From CAVSJO01 sp963728445 (GTDB lineage: Bacteria > Gemmatimonadota > Gemmatimonadetes > Longimicrobiales > RSA9): a stretch of 64,000 bases of DNA. The position numbers and the translations under genes are program-made. The stretch covers positions 1,798,001 through 1,862,000 of the forward strand of contig CAVSJO010000006.1 of the NCBI GenBank assembly GCA_963728445.1. Direction: 5' to 3'. The notes under the pieces are model-generated. The model was given only the letters and a program-made list of their open reading frames with translations, was not told the DNA's origin and did not search any database. Shown here one piece after another: positions 60,554 through 64,000 of the stretch (position 1 is the first letter of the stretch; each line of letters opens with the position of its first letter).

Positions 60554-61315
60554 TCAGAGCGTGTCGGTGTCGCCCGGCTCGGACGCCACGAATACGGCAC
60601 GTCGCACGGCCTTCAGGATACGCGCGTAGATGCGCTCGCCCTTCTCGGCCGTGGCGGCGCTCGGCCGTCCCACGACGCCCGCGCCGCCGGCGGGGGGCGT
60701 GGGCAGGCCCCCGTGGATGTAGCGGCGGAACTCGTCCGGACTCATGTCGAAGTCCCGGGCCCGGTCCATCCGCACCAGTTGCGGGTAGAGGTACAGCATG
60801 ACCGACGTCTCGGCCTCCCCCGCGTGCAGCGGTCCGCGCTGGAACTCGAGGAGGTCGCCGACGTCCACGTCCCAGGCCTCGACCACGCGCACCCGGGCCG
60901 CGTTCGTGATCAGCCCGGCCAGCGCCTCCAGGTGCGGCTCGTGCCGGTGCGCCGTGATCAGGATAAATTCGTTGAATCCGTGCTCTTCCCAGCAGCCGAG
61001 AAGCTCGTTCAGCGCCCGGTGCAGGACCTTCTTGCCGAGGGACGCTGTACCTGCGTAGGCGCGGTCGCTCTCGACGTTCACGCCGTAGTGGAACGTCGGG
61101 GCCCGAAGCACACCGAACTCGGTGGAGAGGTCCAGCGCCAGCCGGCGCGCGATGAGGACGTTGCTGCCGAGGGGGAGGTGTGAGCCGTGCTGCTCCAGTG
61201 CGCCCACGGGGATGATGAGGCGCGGGTCGCGGGCCACGTGGGCCGCGACGTCGATCCAGCTCAGCTCGTCGAGGCCGAGACAGTCCTGTCGTGAGTCTTC
61301 GCTCATCGCGTCCAT
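60554..61315 (-). CDS. Creatininase-family protein with altered metal site
   Basis: A 253-residue protein of the creatininase/mycofactocin-MftE fold. The motif ALEQHGSHLPLG has Glu41 and His43, but the next metal ligand, normally Asp, is Asn52 (GSN). The usual G-H-G motif reads TAHRHEP. HAGEAETSVMLYL is retained. The metal centre may therefore be altered. ATG 61315 is the first candidate start; ATG 61306 has GGCGGA better placed. It overlaps the divergent membrane-protein gene. Confidence 0.75.
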   Translation of the reverse strand: MDAMSEDSRQDCLGLDELSWIDVAAHVARDPRLIIPVGALEQHGSHLPLGSNVLIARRLALDLSTEFGVLRAPTFHYGVNVESDRAYAGTASLGKKVLHRALNELLGCWEEHGFNEFILITAHRHEPHLEALAGLITNAARVRVVEAWDVDVGDLLEFQRGPLHAGEAETSVMLYLYPQLVRMDRARDFDMSPDEFRRYIHGGLPTPPAGGAGVVGRPSAATAEKGERIYARILKAVRRAVFVASEPGDTDTL

Positions 61316-64000
61316 CCGCCGATTCGGTTGCCCGCGCCCTCGCGGCTGCGGGCGTTCTGCTCGTCCTCGTGTGGTCCCGCACGCTGCAATGGGCCCTCCT
61401 CGCCGGAGCAGCCGGGTTCGGCGTCGCGTCCGCCGTTGCCTGCCTGCGCGGCTTCCTGCGCCCGGACGCCGCGAGCCGGCGCGTGCAGCGCGCCCTGACG
61501 CTCGGTGCCCTAACCGCCCTCGCCGCCGCTCTCGTCGCCGGCGGCTGGACGCAAGGTCGGCTCCGCAGGATCGGCACGGACTGGGCCGCCGTGTCCGTGG
61601 AGCGAAGCCAGCACCTGCGCGTGCAGCTCCGGGACCGGCTGCGCCAGGTCTTCGAAAACGGCAGGGACGCGTCCCGGGCTGCGGCCTCCGCCGCGCAGAG
61701 CAACGACGGAGCGGCCCTGTTCAGCGCAGCGAGCGACGTCCGGCAGCGCTATGGACTCGCCGCCGTCGCCATCTTCGACGCCGGCGGCGACCTGGTCGCG
61801 TGGGCCGGGGAGCACCGGGGCGTTCTCCCCGAATCCCTTCGGCAGGGGGCGCGCAGCGTCGTCTACGCCGAGCGGCCGCTCTTCAGCTATCTATACTCCG
61901 CGTCTCCAGTGCCGGCAAAGGGCGGCCGCGCCGTCGCCGTGACGCTCCTCCAGACGGGGCCGCCGCTGGGGCCGGGGCGCGCAGGCGGCGAGGCTGCTCG
62001 CTTCGAGGCGGCTACGGGCGCGTCCGTGCGCTTCGAGCCTGGAGCCCCGGACGACGCCAGCTGGACGTTCGAGGAAGAAGGAAGGCCCGTTTTCTCGGCG
62101 ACGCTCGAGCCGGCCTCGCAGTCCGCAGCACGGACGCGCGTGGCGGCGATGGGACGTCGCGTCGCCCTGGCGCTCCTCGCCCTTTCCTTCCTGCTGCTGG
62201 CGGGTGCCTGGATCCGGGGCCACCCTCCCGGGCGGGGTCGCTTCGCGGTCCCGCTGCTCTCTGCCGCCGTGGTCCTGGCCCTGGCTCCCCTCGGAGCGGT
62301 GCTTCCCCTGCAGCCGCTCTTCTCGCCAGGGCTCTTCCTGCTGCCGGCACCCGGCGAGGTCACGCTCGGACCGCTTCTCGCCGTCATGATCCCGCTGGCG
62401 GCCCTCGTCGCCCTGTGGCGGGCCCGGCCCCGGAGCCGGCGGAGGTTCGCCTTTCGACTCGCAGCAGGCGCCGTGCTCGTGCCGCTGACGTTCGGCACCG
62501 CGATGCGTGTCCTGATCACCGCCGCCGGGCCGAGCCTGCTGGAGCGCGACCCGTACCTCTGGTGGGGCCTCCAGCCCGCCGCCGTCCTGCTGCTGGCGAG
62601 CATCGCGGGTCTGCTCTTCCCGCGACTGCGCGCCGGCGAGGACGGGCCGTCCGAGGCCGCGGAGGCCGAGCCCGCGGAGGCCGAGCCCGTGCAGGCCGAG
62701 CCCGCGCAGGTCGAGCCCGCGCAGGCGGAGGCGGCCCGCCACGAGGCGCGGCCGCCCCGCGGCGCAGACGCGCCGCGCTGGCCGATGGTAATGGGCGGCG
62801 GACTCGTCAGCGCCGCACTCGGCGCGGCGCTCCTGTCCGTCTGGTCGGGTGAACGGGGGCCGCCGCCGGACCCGTGGCAGACGGCGTACGGCGTCGCCGC
62901 TCTCTGGGCCGTGCCGTACCTGCTCCTCGCGCTGGGCATCGGACGGCGTGCCGCCCGCGCGGGCCGGCTGGGGCGCACGGTGGGCGCCACGTGGCTCGCC
63001 GCGACCTTCGTCCTGCCCATGCTCTGGGCCGCCCACGTGCGCGCGGAACTCGGGGCCGCGGAGCAGTCTCTGTCCACGCTGGGAAGCCGATCCGATCCGT
63101 ACGTGGCGTACCTGCTGAACCGGTTCGGCTCCGACGTCCGGCAGCGAGCCGCGCGGGGAGACCGTGGAGTGGACCTGCTGTTCCGCTCCTGGGTGGCCAG
63201 CGGGCTGGCGGAAGAGGGCTACCCCGTCCAGCTCATCGCCTGGGACGCACTGGGCCGTCCGGCTACGATTCTGAACCTGGCCGGGGCGGCCAGCCCGATG
63301 CCGGCGGACGCCGCCTCCGCCGCCACGCTCCGGCGGCTGCTCACGGTGGCGGAGGCCTCCGATCGTACCGTCCTCGACATGCAGCCGGCGATTCCCGCCG
63401 CGAACCAGGCGCTGGCCGTGCCGCTCGACGGCGCCGGCGTCACCGCGGTGGTGGTGCCCCGCCGTCAGCTCGATTTCGCGCCCGCGCTGCTGGGCTTCCT
63501 CGGCGCTCCGCCGCCGACCGACACCCGGCTGACGCTCGTGCAGTCCTCGGTGGCGACGGACTCGCTCGCGTCCGGGGCGCCGGCGAGCTGGGAGCGGACG
63601 GACCGCGGATGGCGGGCCGAGGCCCGCGTGCGCTACCCCGACGGGCTCTACCATGCCCACATCGAGGTGAGGGCGCCGCCACTGATCGTCTCCATCGCCC
63701 GCGGAGCGCTGCTGTCGGCCGTGGACCTCGCCCTTCTGATGCTCCTGTGGCTCGTGGGCCGCTGGGCGGAGGGCGACTGGAGCCGTCCCGTGGGCGGCTG
63801 GTTCGCGTGGGTCGGCAGCTTCCGGGCGCGCATGACCCTCGCCCTCTTCGCCTTCTTCCTGATCCCGACGGCCGCCTTCGGCGCGTTCGCCTACCGGGCG
63901 CTCGCCGGTGAGTCGGTGCGTTCCGCGTCCCTCCTCGGACGCCAGGCGGTGGAGCAGGCCGCCGAGACGTTCCCCGACTCGAACTATCTGGTCTCCGTGG
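61291..64000 (+). CDS. Large multi-spanning membrane protein, probable N-terminal part of a sensor kinase (3' end outside window)
   Basis: The frame is open from GTG 61291 to the window end, giving over 900 residues. About a dozen hydrophobic helices are interspersed with two extracytoplasmic-looking domains (residues about 50-260, and a region near 63061-63680 with WDALGRPATIL). A Pro/Glu/Ala-rich linker of AEP-type repeats lies near 62661-62730. The end, ALFAFFLIPTAAFGAFAYRA followed by an acidic helix, resembles the last membrane helix and HAMP-like start of NtrY-type kinases. No kinase core is within the window. The start is uncertain. Confidence 0.6.
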   Translation, partial: MSLRSSRPSADSVARALAAAGVLLVLVWSRTLQWALLAGAAGFGVASAVACLRGFLRPDAASRRVQRALTLGALTALAAALVAGGWTQGRLRRIGTDWAAVSVERSQHLRVQLRDRLRQVFENGRDASRAAASAAQSNDGAALFSAASDVRQRYGLAAVAIFDAGGDLVAWAGEHRGVLPESLRQGARSVVYAERPLFSYLYSASPVPAKGGRAVAVTLLQTGPPLGPGRAGGEAARFEAATGASVRFEPGAPDDASWTFEEEGRPVFSATLEPASQSAARTRVAAMGRRVALALLALSFLLLAGAWIRGHPPGRGRFAVPLLSAAVVLALAPLGAVLPLQPLFSPGLFLLPAPGEVTLGPLLAVMIPLAALVALWRARPRSRRRFAFRLAAGAVLVPLTFGTAMRVLITAAGPSLLERDPYLWWGLQPAAVLLLASIAGLLFPRLRAGEDGPSEAAEAEPAEAEPVQAEPAQVEPAQAEAARHEARPPRGADAPRWPMVMGGGLVSAALGAALLSVWSGERGPPPDPWQTAYGVAALWAVPYLLLALGIGRRAARAGRLGRTVGATWLAATFVLPMLWAAHVRAELGAAEQSLSTLGSRSDPYVAYLLNRFGSDVRQRAARGDRGVDLLFRSWVASGLAEEGYPVQLIAWDALGRPATILNLAGAASPMPADAASAATLRRLLTVAEASDRTVLDMQPAIPAANQALAVPLDGAGVTAVVVPRRQLDFAPALLGFLGAPPPTDTRLTLVQSSVATDSLASGAPASWERTDRGWRAEARVRYPDGLYHAHIEVRAPPLIVSIARGALLSAVDLALLMLLWLVGRWAEGDWSRPVGGWFAWVGSFRARMTLALFAFFLIPTAAFGAFAYRALAGESVRSASLLGRQAVEQAAETFPDSNYLVSV

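Noticed and set aside
61887..63660. Minus-strand frames of 396 and 589 residues opposite the large membrane protein
   Set aside because: The plus-strand frame stays open to the window edge and encodes regular membrane helices. The minus products are Arg/Gly/Ser-rich without motifs.

Overview
The window is a dense, high-GC bacterial chromosome segment. Most genes are on the + strand from 1 to about 50.1 kb, and a minus-strand block runs from about 50.1 to 61.3 kb. Gene content and order suggest the phylum Gemmatimonadota: an ffs-dnaX-ybaB-recR run next to an MglB-like/MglA pair, a very large PD40/metallopeptidase/beta-barrel protein, a subtilase with a FlgD-like C-terminus, and a DUF2232 gene inside the rpsF-rpsR-rplI cluster. 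That placement is an inference from gene content. No rRNA was seen.

Layout. 1-7 kb: the 3' part of alaS, then a tightly coupled gmhA-like/ferritin-like/SDR group, cca and rarA. 7-14 kb: LEA14-like lipoprotein, hflX, a DUF2520 protein, pdxJ, two genes with interrupted reading frames (a degenerate HPt-like protein and a YbhN-type membrane protein), ispE and tRNA-Gln(UUG). 14-21 kb: the conserved prs-rplY-pth...ychF run, with a membrane pyrophosphatase (hppA) and an M20 peptidase inserted. 21-24.8 kb: an accessory stretch with a hexanucleotide repeat, a secreted protein, a CPBP protease, an isochorismatase-type hydrolase, an AT-richer PEP-CTERM protein and an array of nine small hairpins. 24.8-27.3 kb: rpsF-rpsR-DUF2232-rplI-rsfS. 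27.3-40.6 kb: envelope and housekeeping genes (PD40 protein, SPOR protein, smc, subtilase, metallo-beta-lactamase fold, aroF, yraN, CoA-binding protein). 40.6-50.1 kb: SRP RNA, dnaX, ybaB, recR, MglB-like/MglA, pgsA, cinA, a lipase-like hydrolase, grpE and dnaJ.

50.1-61.3 kb on the minus strand: iscS-mnmA (tRNA 2-thiolation), then an operon of TolC-type outer-membrane channel, HlyD-type adaptor, LolD/MacB-type ATPase, two MacB-type permeases and a BshB1-like deacetylase, then a secreted protein and a divergent creatininase-family protein. The window ends inside a large multi-spanning membrane protein on the + strand.

The most unusual structure is at 24478-24666. Nine perfect hairpins with different stems sit there. 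The last five are separated by exactly TGCC, and seven have GNA or GNNA loops closed by C-G. A second theme is hexanucleotide repeats that form dipeptide-repeat protein tails or intergenic blocks; two of these form an inverted pair 10 kb apart, and one contains the frameshift of its host gene.
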